Counted from the first letter of the stretch, positions 1 to 8,781 are shown. The stretch: 64,000 nucleotides of DNA from Microthrix sp041394405 (GCA_041394405.1 JAWKIF010000007.1:1-64000); one strand, 5' to 3'. Numbers and translations: made by a program. The notes: generated by a model not told the origin, from the sequence alone.

Positions 1-943
1 TGCCCGCTGCCTCGAACAGCTCGTCGATGCGCTCGCTGGTCAGCTCGCGGCGCACCCGATAGTCGGGTTCGCTCTCGATGAGCGGAAAGTAGAACGAGGT
101 GAAACCAGAGCCCTTGAACCGCTGCACCTCGGGCCGCTGCGCCATCTCCGGGGAAATCCGAAAGACGGCGTGATAGGCCCCCCACCACTGGGCGTGGGCC
201 TGCTCGCTCACCGGCGTCGGGTCGTGGTACTCCCTCGAATTCTCGACGGTCTGCCCGACCACCATCGCACCCAGGAGCACCGCCATGGCACCACCGGCCG
301 CCAGGATCGGCTTCAGCCGGAGTCCCCTGGGTTGCAGCGCCCACAGTGCTGGCAGGATGGGCAGACCCAGCAGCACGTACTGCAGCTTCAGCACCGTCAT
401 CACCGTGACCACCGCCATGGCGGCGACCAACCATCGGCCCGGTCGCCTCGCAGCGCTGACTCCGGTGAGCGGCGCCACCACCGAGGCGGCGCCCAGCAGG
501 CCCGCCGCCGCCAACAGCGTCAGCGAGATCAGGATGCCCTCGTTGAGCACGAAGTTGGTGAGCACCACGGTGGTGGCGGACGTGACGAACCACAGCACCG
601 GCACGGACCACAGCCGCAGCACCCACCAGAGCACCACGACCGCCGCGACCAGCAGCAACCGTTGGGCCACCACGATGCCGAAGAGCCGATCCAGACCCAA
701 CGGCGCCGCCACCTGATCAACCATCCACAGCCACAGCGGATATCCCAGCTGTCGGTAACCGTCGACCACGAAGCCGGTGTCGAGGGGAGCGCGGGCGCGG
801 GTGAGGTAGCCGACCGAGTCGTCGGACACGATCGGGGTCCACCGAACGCCGAGGACGCGCCACAGCGCCAGGCCCAGCACCCCCCATTCCAACCACCGCC
901 GCTGCCTGGGCGTAGGGGCCGGAAACGCGCGTCGAAACGTCAC
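1..943 (-). CDS. Integral membrane protein, 3' end beyond left edge
   Basis: A minus-strand frame is open from a GTG at 943 to the left edge (about 314 codons; the C-terminus is missing). The GTG follows GGAGG by 3 nt. The N-terminus is basic, then come several hydrophobic stretches, for example LFGIVVAQRLLLVAAVVVLW, and Leu/Val/Ala-rich segments spanning roughly residues 15-230. After them the chain turns hydrophilic (NSREYHDPTPVSEQAHAQWW), consistent with a large extracytoplasmic C-terminal domain. A multi-TM half followed by a soluble half resembles GT-C type glycosyltransferases that use polyprenyl-phosphate sugars, but I see no diagnostic motif, so no function is assigned. The gene is divergent from the hydrolase at 1021. 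Confidence 0.72.
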   Translation of the reverse strand, partial: MTFRRAFPAPTPRQRRWLEWGVLGLALWRVLGVRWTPIVSDDSVGYLTRARAPLDTGFVVDGYRQLGYPLWLWMVDQVAAPLGLDRLFGIVVAQRLLLVAAVVVLWWVLRLWSVPVLWFVTSATTVVLTNFVLNEGILISLTLLAAAGLLGAASVVAPLTGVSAARRPGRWLVAAMAVVTVMTVLKLQYVLLGLPILPALWALQPRGLRLKPILAAGGAMAVLLGAMVVGQTVENSREYHDPTPVSEQAHAQWWGAYHAVFRISPEMAQRPEVQRFKGSGFTSFYFPLIESEPDYRVRRELTSERIDELFEAAG

Positions 944-966
944 CCGCCTCCATCGGCCCGGCCGGC

Positions 967-1008
967 CCGATCCTGAGGGGCCGATCCTGAGGGGCCGATC
1001 CTGAGGGG
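967..1008. repeat. Three tandem copies of a 14-bp unit
   Basis: The unit CCGATCCTGAGGGG is repeated perfectly at 967-980, 981-994 and 995-1008. It lies between the two divergent starts at 943 and 1021, so it occupies the shared upstream region. It could be an operator array or slippage; nothing else in the window matches it. Confidence 0.9.
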
Positions 1009-1020
1009 TACCCTGCGCTG

Positions 1021-1647
1021 ATGGCGCCGGCTCCCGACAACACCCGCATCTGGTCCGACTCATCGGCCGAGATCCACCAGGTCGTGGTGGGGCCCATGGA
1101 CAACAACGTGTACGTGCTGCGGTGCACGCAGACCGGCGACGGGGTCCTGATCGATGCGGCCAACGAGCACGACCAGTTGCTGGAGCTTGCTCGGGCCCTG
1201 GGCGTGCGCAAGGTGCTCGAAACCCACGGCCACTGGGACCACATTCAGGCCGTCACCCAGATGCGGGACGCCGGCTACTCCGTGGGCGTCACCCAGGCCG
1301 ACGCCGACATGCTGCCCAGCTACGACGAGATCCTCGACGATGACACCGTGGTGCAGGTTGGTCGGCTGCGGTTGCGCACCATTCACACGCCGGGCCACAC
1401 CCCCGGCTCGATGTGTTTCGCCATCGAGGGCAAGCCGGTCCTGTTCTCCGGGGACACCCTCTTCCCCGGCGGGCCGGGCAACACCAGCTTCGAGGGAGGC
1501 GACTTCCCCACCATCATCACCTCGCTGGAGGAGCGCCTGTTTCGCCCGTACGACGCGGATACGTTGGTGCTGCCGGGGCACGGAGACCACACCACCGTTG
1601 GTGCCGAGGCGCCGCACCTGGACGAGTGGGTGGCCCGTGGCTGGTAG
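1021..1647 (+). CDS. Metallo-beta-lactamase-fold hydrolase (glyoxalase II-like)
   Basis: A 208-residue single-domain MBL-fold protein of the glyoxalase II/RNase Z superfamily. The metal-binding motif THGHWDH is near residues 68-74, a second His is in HTPGHTPGS (about 122-130), an Asp ligand is in FSGDTLFPGG (about 142), and the last His is in LPGHGDHT near the C-terminus, so the dinuclear site looks complete. The substrate cannot be read from sequence; glyoxalase II-like thioester hydrolysis is the usual assignment for this size. The ATG at 1021 is followed by MAPAPDNTRIW. The gene overlaps the next reading frame by 11 bp and is followed by sufS/sufU on the same strand, suggesting one transcript. 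Confidence 0.88.
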   Translation: MAPAPDNTRIWSDSSAEIHQVVVGPMDNNVYVLRCTQTGDGVLIDAANEHDQLLELARALGVRKVLETHGHWDHIQAVTQMRDAGYSVGVTQADADMLPSYDEILDDDTVVQVGRLRLRTIHTPGHTPGSMCFAIEGKPVLFSGDTLFPGGPGNTSFEGGDFPTIITSLEERLFRPYDADTLVLPGHGDHTTVGAEAPHLDEWVARGW

Positions 1648-2074
1648 CGGGCAGGCGCTGCCCGCCGACCGGCGCCCCATCGACCCCACCCCCGTGCACA
1701 CCGACGCCCTGCCGCCCACCCCGATCCGCGACCGCAACATCCCCGCCAACGCCTGGATCGAGGCGCCGGCGTCGGTCCTGCACGCCGGCGCCGACCTGCC
1801 GGGAGCCCCGCCGGCGCTGTACAAGCGCCGCATCGGCGGCTGGCTGCTGTGGCGCGCCGGACCCGCGACCAAGGCCGACGCCCGCTACGTGGCGGTCGAC
1901 GCAGACGACCTGGAGGTGGCCTACAGCTACCGGCTCTTTCCGGACGGAAGCGGCACGGGCACCGGCCCAACGGGCGCCACCCACGACCGGTTTCGCTCCT
2001 GGAAGGAGGACCTGCGCGACCACGACGGGGCCTCGCACCGGCTTTCCACGGTCCAGCAGGGAGAAATAGAGTGA
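1637..2074 (+). CDS. Conserved hypothetical protein, overlaps the MBL gene
   Basis: A 145-residue frame starts at GTG 1637, inside the last codons of the upstream MBL gene (11-bp overlap), and ends 31 nt before sufS, so it is very likely co-transcribed and translationally coupled. The N-terminal 40 residues are Pro/Ala rich. The body (KRRIGGWLLWRAGPATKAD, then ARYVAVDADDLEVAYSYRL) looks like a small globular domain and the end is charged (FRSWKEDLRDHDG). No signal peptide, membrane segment or known motif is visible. Its place between an MBL hydrolase and SufS might hint at sulfur or thiol chemistry, but that is only context. Confidence 0.7.
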   Translation: MAGSGQALPADRRPIDPTPVHTDALPPTPIRDRNIPANAWIEAPASVLHAGADLPGAPPALYKRRIGGWLLWRAGPATKADARYVAVDADDLEVAYSYRLFPDGSGTGTGPTGATHDRFRSWKEDLRDHDGASHRLSTVQQGEIE

Positions 2075-2105
2075 AATCCATGGCAGACGTTCGCGTAGCA
2101 GGCAC

Positions 2106-3362
2106 ATGAGCGACGTCCTCGACCTGCAGCACGACCCGCTGGATGCCCACTGCCTGCGAGCCCAGTTCCCGGTGCTGAACCAGCGCATCAAGGGGCACCG
2201 CCTGGCGTTCCTCGACACGGCTGCGTCGTCCCAGAAGCCCCAGCGCGTGATCGACGCCATGTCCAGGTTCTACGAGACGATCAACGCCAACGTTCATCGG
2301 GGCGTCTACGAGCTCTCCGAGCGTTCGACCAACGCCATGGAGGCGGTTCGGGGTGACGTGGCCCGGTTCGTCGGCGGCGACGACCCCGCCGAGGTCGTGT
2401 TCACCAAGAACGCCACCGAGTCCATCAACCTGGTGGCGGGCTCGTGGGGCCGCGCCAACCTGGGCGACGGGGACGCCATCGTGCTCACCATGCTGGAGCA
2501 TCACGCCAACATCGTGCCGTGGCAGATCCTGGCGGCCCAACGCGGGTTCGAGATCCGCTGGATCCCGCTCACCGAGGACGCCCAGCTGGACCTCTCCGAA
2601 CTGGACCGCCTGCTGGATGGCGCCAAGCTGCTGGCCCTGACCGCCTCCTCCAACGTCACCGGCACACTCACCCCCGTGCGCCACCTCGCAGACGCCGCCC
2701 ATGCCGCCGGCGCGCTGGTGTGCGTCGATGCCTGCCAGTACGTGCCCCACACCACCTGCGACGTGCAGGCGATGGGAGCCGACTTCCTGGCCTTCTCCGG
2801 CCACAAGATGTGCGGTCCAACCGGCGTCGGGGTGCTGTGGGGGCGGCGGGAGGTTCTGGAGGACATGCCGCCGTTCCTCGGGGGCGGGTCGATGATCCGC
2901 GACGTGCGCCTGGACGGCTTTGTGCCCAACGAGGTGCCGCTGCGCTTCGAGGCGGGCACCCCACCCATTGCCGAAATCGTCGGGCTGGGCGAGGCCATCG
3001 CGTTTCTCGACGAGGTCGGCATGGACAAGGTGCTGGCCCACGAGCAGGCCTTGTCGGCCTATGCGTTCCGTACCCTCACCCAGCGGTTCGGTGAGCGCCT
3101 CACCATCCACGGGCCCGCCGAACCCGATCAGCGAGCCGGGGTGATGAGCTTCTCGCTCGGCAACGTCCATCCCCACGATGTGTCCCAGATCCTCGACGAG
3201 CATGGCGTGGCCGTGCGCGCCGGGCACCACTGTGCCAAGCCGCTGATGAAGGCCCTCGGCGTGGGTTCCACCGCCCGGGCCTCGTGGTACCTCTACAACA
3301 CGACCGACGACATCGACGCGCTTGGCGACGCCCTGGACGCCACGGCGGCGTTCTTCCTGTAG
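2106..3362 (+). CDS. sufS: SufS-type cysteine desulfurase
   Basis: A PLP enzyme (418 residues, normal for SufS) that takes sulfur from L-cysteine as a persulfide for iron-sulfur cluster assembly in the cytosol. Visible marks: LDTAASSQKP near residue 37, NATESIN around 103-109, the Schiff-base lysine in SGHKMCGPTG (about 232) and the active-site cysteine in RAGHHCAKP (about 375). The aminotransferase class V fold runs the full length. It is followed 78 nt later by sufU, its usual sulfur acceptor in Gram-positive bacteria. The scaffold genes sufBCD are not in the window. The ATG at 2106 starts MSDVLDLQHDP. Confidence 0.96.
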   Translation: MSDVLDLQHDPLDAHCLRAQFPVLNQRIKGHRLAFLDTAASSQKPQRVIDAMSRFYETINANVHRGVYELSERSTNAMEAVRGDVARFVGGDDPAEVVFTKNATESINLVAGSWGRANLGDGDAIVLTMLEHHANIVPWQILAAQRGFEIRWIPLTEDAQLDLSELDRLLDGAKLLALTASSNVTGTLTPVRHLADAAHAAGALVCVDACQYVPHTTCDVQAMGADFLAFSGHKMCGPTGVGVLWGRREVLEDMPPFLGGGSMIRDVRLDGFVPNEVPLRFEAGTPPIAEIVGLGEAIAFLDEVGMDKVLAHEQALSAYAFRTLTQRFGERLTIHGPAEPDQRAGVMSFSLGNVHPHDVSQILDEHGVAVRAGHHCAKPLMKALGVGSTARASWYLYNTTDDIDALGDALDATAAFFL

Positions 3363-3440
3363 CTGCGTTCCGCAGGCCCGCAGCGATGGGACCCTCGCTT
3401 GCCTCTTCCCCACTCATCCGACAAACACCCCGGAGCCACC

Positions 3441-3950
3441 ATGGCCGGTCTTGAGGACCTGTACCGAGAGATCATCCTCGATCACTACCGCAGCCCCCGC
3501 CACCGGGGTCAGCTGGAAACACCTCCGGCCGTGCGCACTGAGGGGTTCAACCCGCTGTGCGGCGACGAGGTGGTGGTGTACCTCGAGGTGGACAACGACG
3601 GAACCGTGGCCGACATCGCCATCGACGGCCAGGGGTGCTCCATCAGCCAGTCATCGGCCTCGATGATGAGCGCCGCCGTCAAGGGCCGAACGCTCCCTGA
3701 GGTGCGGGCCCTGGTTCGCTCGTTCAAAGACCTGATGTCCATGCACGAGACCGAATTGGGCGGCGACGGCGAGCACGCAAGCGACGGCGAGTCCGGCAGT
3801 GAGGGGCCAGCGCCCGTCGTGGAGGCGCCGCCGCTGGGCGACCTCGAGGCCCTCCAGGGCGTCGTGAAGTTCCCGGTGCGCATCAAGTGCGCCACCCTCA
3901 GCTGGAACACCCTGGCACAGGCGCTCGACGAGGCCGAGGCCTCGGCCTAG
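3441..3950 (+). CDS. sufU: SufU-type iron-sulfur assembly sulfurtransferase
   Basis: A 169-residue SufU/IscU-like protein. The start ATG at 3441 gives MAGLEDLYREIILDHYRSPRH, the standard SufU N-terminus; an upstream in-frame start at 3399 would add an unrelated tail. Zinc/sulfur ligands are Cys in NPLCGDEV (about 41) with the following Asp, Cys in GQGCSISQ (about 66) and Cys in IKCATLSW near the C-terminus. The region around residues 105-135 is an acidic, Gly/Ser-rich insert (about 30 residues) longer than in typical SufU. SufU accepts persulfide from SufS and passes it to the SufBCD scaffold. It sits directly after sufS and is the last gene of this run. Confidence 0.94.
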   Translation: MAGLEDLYREIILDHYRSPRHRGQLETPPAVRTEGFNPLCGDEVVVYLEVDNDGTVADIAIDGQGCSISQSSASMMSAAVKGRTLPEVRALVRSFKDLMSMHETELGGDGEHASDGESGSEGPAPVVEAPPLGDLEALQGVVKFPVRIKCATLSWNTLAQALDEAEASA

Positions 3951-3959
3951 CCCTCGCTG

Positions 3960-3975
3960 CCGCCCGCCTGGGCGG
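3960..3975. terminator. Possible weak bidirectional terminator hairpin
   Basis: CCGCCC-GCCT-GGGCGG forms a 6-bp GC stem between the convergent ends of sufU (3950) and the M23 gene (3995). There is no T-tract, so it is a weak candidate. Confidence 0.35.
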
Positions 3976-3994
3976 GGCCGGCGTCTTCGCTCGG

Positions 3995-5911
3995 TCAGCC
4001 GTTGCCGCCGGAGCCCGGGTTGAGCGGGCCCTGGCTGGTGGGCGGCGACGAGAGCGGCGCCTTGGCGTCCAAGGGCAGCTGCACCGGCGGCAGGGTGTCG
4101 ATGGCGGACCCGCCGGTGACCTCCGGCAACGATGCCGGATCAACGGCATCCGGCAGCCGCTTGGCCACCTCAGCGGCGATCAACGGATCGCCCAGGGCAA
4201 GCGCCTCCACCGGCAGGATGGTCTTGTTGATGAGCGACACCCACTCGTCGGTGCCCAGGCGCCGCAGAGTGTCCGAGCGAACCCGGCCGCCCGCCCACAG
4301 GGTGCGCGCCGTGGGCTCGGGCAGCTTCAGCAGGTCTTGAGCCCGAACGGTGGGGGTCGCCCCGGCGTCCCGAGCCTGGGTGACGGCCAACGCCAGGGCC
4401 TTCAACATGGGGTAGGGGTTGCTCGTGTCACCGCCCGGCGGCTGCACCTCGAAATGGACATGCGGCGGGGTGCCGATGGCGTTGCCGGACGTACCCACCT
4501 TGCCGATCACCTGCCCCACCTCCACCTGCTGACCGTCGATGCCGTCGGTGACCGCCGAGAGGTGGGCGTAGTAGTACCGGTTGCCCGAGCGACCGTACAG
4601 GTAGACGGTGAGGCCGCCGAGGCTGTTGGAGGACACTCGGGCGACGCCGTCCTCCACCGCCACCACGGGGCTGCCGTACCGCGAGAACAGGTCGTTGCCC
4701 TTGTGGGATCGCGCCCCGCCCGCCCGCTCGAACCCCCACGAGTCCACGAAGTTCCAGTCGGCGGCGATGGGATAGGTGACCGTCAGGTCGGTGGCCAGCA
4801 GGGCCGACAGCGCCGGGTCGGGCCGCAGGCCTGCTGCGGGGTCGGCGCCGGTGGTGGTGCTCTGGAGTGCGCCGTCGGGCAACTCCGGCAGCGCCGGAGC
4901 GCTGTCGTTGGGGTCCGCCGGATCGTCGAAGCTGAGCGCACTCGCCTCGGTCACGAGCTTCGCCAAGCTCGCCTCGGTGTCGGCCAGGCCCTTTCGGGTC
5001 TCGGCCAGAGCGGCCTTGGCGGTGTTCCGGACCTTGGACAACTTCTTGACCTGCGCCTTGGCCTCGTCCAAGCCCGCCGTGGCACGGGCCTGGCTCTTGT
5101 CGGCCCCCACCATGACGGTGCCGGAATACTCCCGCACCACGCTGGCGCGCATGGTCTGTCCGGTCATGGCAAGGACGTCGGGGTCGTCCGCGCCGTACAG
5201 GTTGGTGTAGGAGGCCACGCCCATCCGCGCCAACTGCTTCCGGGCAGCCTCGGCGATCTCCTCGCGACGCGACAGGGCACGCTTGGCGTCGTTCAACGCC
5301 CGCTCGGCTTGAACCAACGCCGTCTCGGCCTCGATCACCCGGGCCTTGGCCGCCGAGCGCTGCTCCTCAACCTGGAAGGCGACCGTCTCGGTTTCCCGTC
5401 GAACGGTGTCGGCGGCGGCCCTCAGGCTGATGCCCTGGGCTCCGGCCTCGCCGCCCACCAGCACGGGGGTTTCCCACACGCCGGGGGCCAACTCACGAAT
5501 GGGGTTTTCGCCGATGATGGCGCCGCCGCCGGTGTTGCCGTTCGAACTTCCCCCACCGCTTGCGGTGGGGGGCGGGGTGACCTTCTCGCCCACGTCGCCG
5601 CCGCCCTCTTGGGACGGTTCCTCACCGGCCGGTGGAAGCGTGGCGGCGGGGGCCGTGGCTGCGACAGGGGCCTGGGTGGCCGGGGGCGCCTTGGTGACGG
5701 GCGTCTTCGCCGTGGTCGTGGTGGGCGCAGGCGCCGCCGTGGTGGTTGTGGTGCTGGCGGGCGGCTTGGTGGTGGTGGTCTGCTGGGGCGCGCGGGTGGT
5801 CGTGGTGCCCGTGGGATCCTGGGCACCCGCCGGCGCGACGAAACCAACCAACCCGACCGCCAGGCCGAGGCTGAGCGCACGTCGCAACAATTGTTTGGGG
5901 GTCGTGCTCAC
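3995..5911 (-). CDS. Secreted M23 peptidase with coiled coil (murein endopeptidase)
   Basis: A 638-residue exported protein starting at GTG 5911. Order: signal peptide (residues 1-30, cleavage after APAGA); a long Thr/Pro/Ala-rich linker (to about 110); an Ala/Glu/Arg/Lys-rich helical region (about 165-335) that looks like the coiled coil of RipC/EnvC-type hydrolases; and a C-terminal M23 LytM domain. Zinc motif residues are HKGND (about 404) and HVHFE (about 485), so the active site looks intact. It should cut peptide cross-links in peptidoglycan, with the coiled coil controlling access, often through FtsEX in relatives. It is divergent from guaB and convergent with sufU. A roughly 100-residue C-terminal tail follows the peptidase domain. 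Confidence 0.9.
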   Translation of the reverse strand: MSTTPKQLLRRALSLGLAVGLVGFVAPAGAQDPTGTTTTRAPQQTTTTKPPASTTTTTAAPAPTTTTAKTPVTKAPPATQAPVAATAPAATLPPAGEEPSQEGGGDVGEKVTPPPTASGGGSSNGNTGGGAIIGENPIRELAPGVWETPVLVGGEAGAQGISLRAAADTVRRETETVAFQVEEQRSAAKARVIEAETALVQAERALNDAKRALSRREEIAEAARKQLARMGVASYTNLYGADDPDVLAMTGQTMRASVVREYSGTVMVGADKSQARATAGLDEAKAQVKKLSKVRNTAKAALAETRKGLADTEASLAKLVTEASALSFDDPADPNDSAPALPELPDGALQSTTTGADPAAGLRPDPALSALLATDLTVTYPIAADWNFVDSWGFERAGGARSHKGNDLFSRYGSPVVAVEDGVARVSSNSLGGLTVYLYGRSGNRYYYAHLSAVTDGIDGQQVEVGQVIGKVGTSGNAIGTPPHVHFEVQPPGGDTSNPYPMLKALALAVTQARDAGATPTVRAQDLLKLPEPTARTLWAGGRVRSDTLRRLGTDEWVSLINKTILPVEALALGDPLIAAEVAKRLPDAVDPASLPEVTGGSAIDTLPPVQLPLDAKAPLSSPPTSQGPLNPGSGGNG

Positions 5912-5935
5912 GAGGGCTTCCTCACCATGTGCATG

Positions 5936-5971
5936 CTATCGGCGGTACAGGCAGGACTTGAGCGCCGATAG
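5936..5971. promoter_or_regulatory. Inverted repeat in the M23/guaB divergent promoter region
   Basis: CTATCGGCG (5936-5944) and CGCCGATAG (5963-5971) form a perfect 9-bp inverted repeat with an 18-nt spacer. It lies 9 nt upstream of the guaB start and 24 nt upstream of the M23 gene start. It may be an operator or simply the 5' UTR; the spacing is long for a terminator. Confidence 0.35.
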
Positions 5972-5980
5972 ACTTCATCC

Positions 5981-7561
5981 ATGCCGACCCAGCGCAACCA
6001 CTCCGATCGCCCCGGGTCGAACGACCCAGCATACGCGTCGGCGGCGGGGTTTGAGAGCGGGGATCAGGGCGACTACCCGGGCAGCGGCGAATTCGCCGCC
6101 CGATTCGGCCCTCCGGGGCTCACGTTTGACGACGTCATGTTGTTGCCGGCGGCCTCCTCGGTCTTGCCCCAGGACGCCGACACCTCCGCCACCTTCGCCC
6201 GCGGAATCCGCTTGGCCGTACCCATCGTGTCGGCCGCCATGGATACCGTCACCGAGGCGGGCATGGCCATCGCCCTGGCTCGCTTGGGTGGGTTGGGGGT
6301 GGTGCACCGCAACCTCGCCCCCGAAGAGCAGGCCCACGAGGTGGACCGGGTGAAGCGCTCCGAGTCGGGCATGATCTCCGACCCGGTCACCCTCACGGCC
6401 GACCGGCCCGTGTCCGACGCCCTCGATCTCATGGCCCGGTTCCACATCTCCGGCGTGCCCATCACCGACGGCGAGGGCCTGCTGGCCGGCATCCTCACCA
6501 ACCGGGACCTGCGCTTCGAGACCGACGAAGACCAGGCCATCTCGGCGGTGATGACCCACATGCCGCTGGTCACCGCCCCCGTCGGCACCACGCTTGACGA
6601 GGCCCGGGTGCTCTTCGCCCGCCACAAGATCGAGAAGCTGCCGGTGGTGGACGGCGACGGCCGGCTCTGCGGCCTGATCACGGTCAAGGACCTCCAGAAG
6701 CGCATCGACCACCCCCAGGCCACCAAGGACTCCGACGGCCGCTTGCGGGTGGCGGCCGCCATCGGCGTGGGCCCCGATGCCCTCGGCCGGGCCAAGTTGC
6801 TGGTGGATGCCGGGGTGGATGCGCTCATCGTGGACACCTCGCACGGCCACAGCTTCTCCGTCATCGACACCGTGCGCACCCTCCGAAGCGACTGGGATGG
6901 GCCAATCGTGGCGGGCAACATCGCCACCGCCGCCGCCGCCGAGGCACTCATCGACGCCGGGGCCGACGCCATCAAGGTGGGCATCGGGCCCGGCGCCATC
7001 TGCACCACGCGGGTGGTCACCGGCATCGGGGCCCCGCAGATCACCGCCGTCTGGGAATGCTCCCGGGTGGCGAACGCAGCCGGGGTGCCGGTGATCGCCG
7101 ACGGCGGCATCCAGTACACCGGCGACGTGCCCAAGGCCATCGGCGCCGGGGCCTCCACCGTCATGTTGGGCGGCTACCTGGCGGGTGTGGACGAGAGCCC
7201 CGGAGAGATCGTCTTCTACCAGGGCGAGCGCTACAAGGAGTACCGAGGCATGGGCTCGATCGGTGCCATGAAGTCCCGCTCGTTCTCCAAGGACCGCTAC
7301 TTCCAGGCTCACGTGAGCGAGGCAGACAAGCTGGTGCCCGAGGGCATCGAGGCCCGCGTGCCCTACAAGGGCCCGCTGAACGGCGTGGTCGGCCAATTGG
7401 TGGGCGGGTTGCAGCAGGCCATGGGCTACACCGGCTGCGCGACGCTGGACGACCTGCGCAACGAGGCCCGGTTCGTGCGCATGACCTCGGCCGGCCTGCG
7501 CGAGAGCCACCCCCACGACGTCACCATCACCGAGCAGGCCCCCAACTACCGGCTGCGCTGA
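5981..7561 (+). CDS. guaB: IMP dehydrogenase
   Basis: A 526-residue enzyme converting IMP to XMP with NAD+, the committed step of GMP synthesis. The N-terminus has about 45 extra residues before the barrel begins at LTFDDVMLLPA. A tandem CBS pair (about 120-235, MISDPVTLTADRPVSDALDL onward) is inserted in the barrel. The catalytic loop GPGAICTTR puts the active Cys near residue 340. GSIGAMKSRS and the flap region DKLVPEGIEARVPYKG follow. All key elements are present. The gene stands alone, divergent from the M23 peptidase, and is followed by a tandem repeat array. Confidence 0.97.
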   Translation: MPTQRNHSDRPGSNDPAYASAAGFESGDQGDYPGSGEFAARFGPPGLTFDDVMLLPAASSVLPQDADTSATFARGIRLAVPIVSAAMDTVTEAGMAIALARLGGLGVVHRNLAPEEQAHEVDRVKRSESGMISDPVTLTADRPVSDALDLMARFHISGVPITDGEGLLAGILTNRDLRFETDEDQAISAVMTHMPLVTAPVGTTLDEARVLFARHKIEKLPVVDGDGRLCGLITVKDLQKRIDHPQATKDSDGRLRVAAAIGVGPDALGRAKLLVDAGVDALIVDTSHGHSFSVIDTVRTLRSDWDGPIVAGNIATAAAAEALIDAGADAIKVGIGPGAICTTRVVTGIGAPQITAVWECSRVANAAGVPVIADGGIQYTGDVPKAIGAGASTVMLGGYLAGVDESPGEIVFYQGERYKEYRGMGSIGAMKSRSFSKDRYFQAHVSEADKLVPEGIEARVPYKGPLNGVVGQLVGGLQQAMGYTGCATLDDLRNEARFVRMTSAGLRESHPHDVTITEQAPNYRLR

Positions 7562-7590
7562 GCAAGCACGCGGGCGAACCAACACGGCGC

Positions 7591-7733
7591 GTCGTGCCGC
7601 CTGGCACCATGGGCGTTGTGCCGCCTGGCACCATGGGCGTTGTGCCGCCTGGCACCATGGGCGTTGTGCCGCGCTGGTTCCATGGGCGTTGCCGTCAGGA
7701 AGCATGGGTGTTGTGTTGCCTGGCAGCATGGTG
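7591..7733. repeat. 24-bp tandem repeat array, three clean and three decayed copies
   Basis: The unit begins GTTGTGCCGCCTGGCACCAT and ends GGGC. Copies are 7591-7614 (one change), 7615-7638, 7639-7662, then degenerate copies 7663-7687, 7688-7709 and 7710-7733. The array fills the gap between guaB (end 7561) and the oxidoreductase start at 7736. Each clean unit contains an ACCATGGGC context. There are no spacers, so this is not a CRISPR. Confidence 0.92.
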
Positions 7734-7735
7734 GG

Positions 7736-8761
7736 ATGACCACGCCGTTCCGTTTCGCTCTCCAACTCTCCGATCCGCTTCCCGAGTTGTCGTGGGCCGA
7801 CACGGCTCGCCGAGTGGAGGCGGCCGGCTTCTCCGCCATACACATGCCCGACCACTTCGGACCGCAGCTGGCACCCACCGCCGCGATGGCCTGGGCGGCA
7901 GCAGCCACGACGGAGCTGAAGGTGGGGGCGCTCGTCTTCGACAACGACTACCGCCACCCCGTGGTGCTGCACAAGGAGATGGCCACGCTGGACCATCTCT
8001 CCGGCGGCCGCCTCGAGCTGGGCCTGGGCGCCGGGTGGATGCGCTGGGACTACGAGAAGGCCGGCATGGCCTACGACGAGCCCAAGGTGCGGGTGGACCG
8101 TTTCGAGGAGTCGCTGGCCATCCTGTCGGGGCTCTTCGCCGAGGGCGAGTTCAGCTTTGAGGGCACGCACTACCGCATCGATGCATTGGAGGGCACGCCA
8201 CGGCCCGCATCGCCGGGAGGACCTCCCATCATGATCGGGGCCGGCGGACCCCGCATGCTGGGCATCGCCGGGGCGCACGCCGACATCATCGGTGTGAACG
8301 CACGCATCCCCTCGGGCGCCGTGGATGCGGCGGCCGCCGCCGACTTCGCCGCGCGGCGGGTGGACCAGAAGCTGGAGTGGATTCGGCGCGGGGCGGGCGA
8401 CCGGTTCGGCGAGATCGAGCTGAACGTCTTGGTGTTTCTGGCCAGCATCACCGACGACCCCCGAGGCATGGCCGAGGGCATCGCTGCCATGTTCGGCGCC
8501 GGACCCGACATTCCACGCGGGGTGGGCAATGCGGTGACCGCCGCCGCCAACGGCGACGGCGAACCCGTCCAGCCCGCCCCCGACAGCGAGTTCACCGCCG
8601 ACACGGTGTTGGAGGCGCCCGCGCTGCTCCTGGGTTCGATTGAGGAGATGGCCGACACGCTGCGGGCACGTCGAGAGCGTTGGGGGATCTCCTACATCAC
8701 GTTCCAGGGCCCCGGGGCGCTGGAACTTGAGCCCCTGATCGCAACGCTGGCCGGCACCTGA
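7736..8761 (+). CDS. LLM-class F420-dependent oxidoreductase
   Basis: A 341-residue luciferase-like (TIM-barrel) oxidoreductase. The start ATG at 7736 gives MTTPFRFALQLSDPLPE, matching the N-terminus of the TIGR03621-like F420 subgroup; the frame also runs back through the tandem repeat, but that part (LAPWALCR repeats) is not protein-like. Typical sections are AGFSAIHMPDHFG (about 35), GGRLELGLGAGW (about 88-99), the middle segment PPIMIGAGGPRMLGIAG (about 162-178) and a C-terminal ISYITFQGPGALELEPLIA. It would pass hydride between reduced F420 and an organic substrate; the substrate is unknown. It ends 20 nt before the convergent pterin dehydratase gene. Confidence 0.87.
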   Translation: MTTPFRFALQLSDPLPELSWADTARRVEAAGFSAIHMPDHFGPQLAPTAAMAWAAAATTELKVGALVFDNDYRHPVVLHKEMATLDHLSGGRLELGLGAGWMRWDYEKAGMAYDEPKVRVDRFEESLAILSGLFAEGEFSFEGTHYRIDALEGTPRPASPGGPPIMIGAGGPRMLGIAGAHADIIGVNARIPSGAVDAAAAADFAARRVDQKLEWIRRGAGDRFGEIELNVLVFLASITDDPRGMAEGIAAMFGAGPDIPRGVGNAVTAAANGDGEPVQPAPDSEFTADTVLEAPALLLGSIEEMADTLRARRERWGISYITFQGPGALELEPLIATLAGT

Positions 8762-8781
8762 GCCGGCGTCTCGCCGGTGGC

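Noticed and set aside
3399..3440. Earlier sufU start at 3399
   Set aside because: The 14 added residues are not family-like, while ATG 3441 gives the conserved SufU N-terminus.
7591..7733. CRISPR array
   Set aside because: Units are directly abutting with no spacers, and no cas genes are present.
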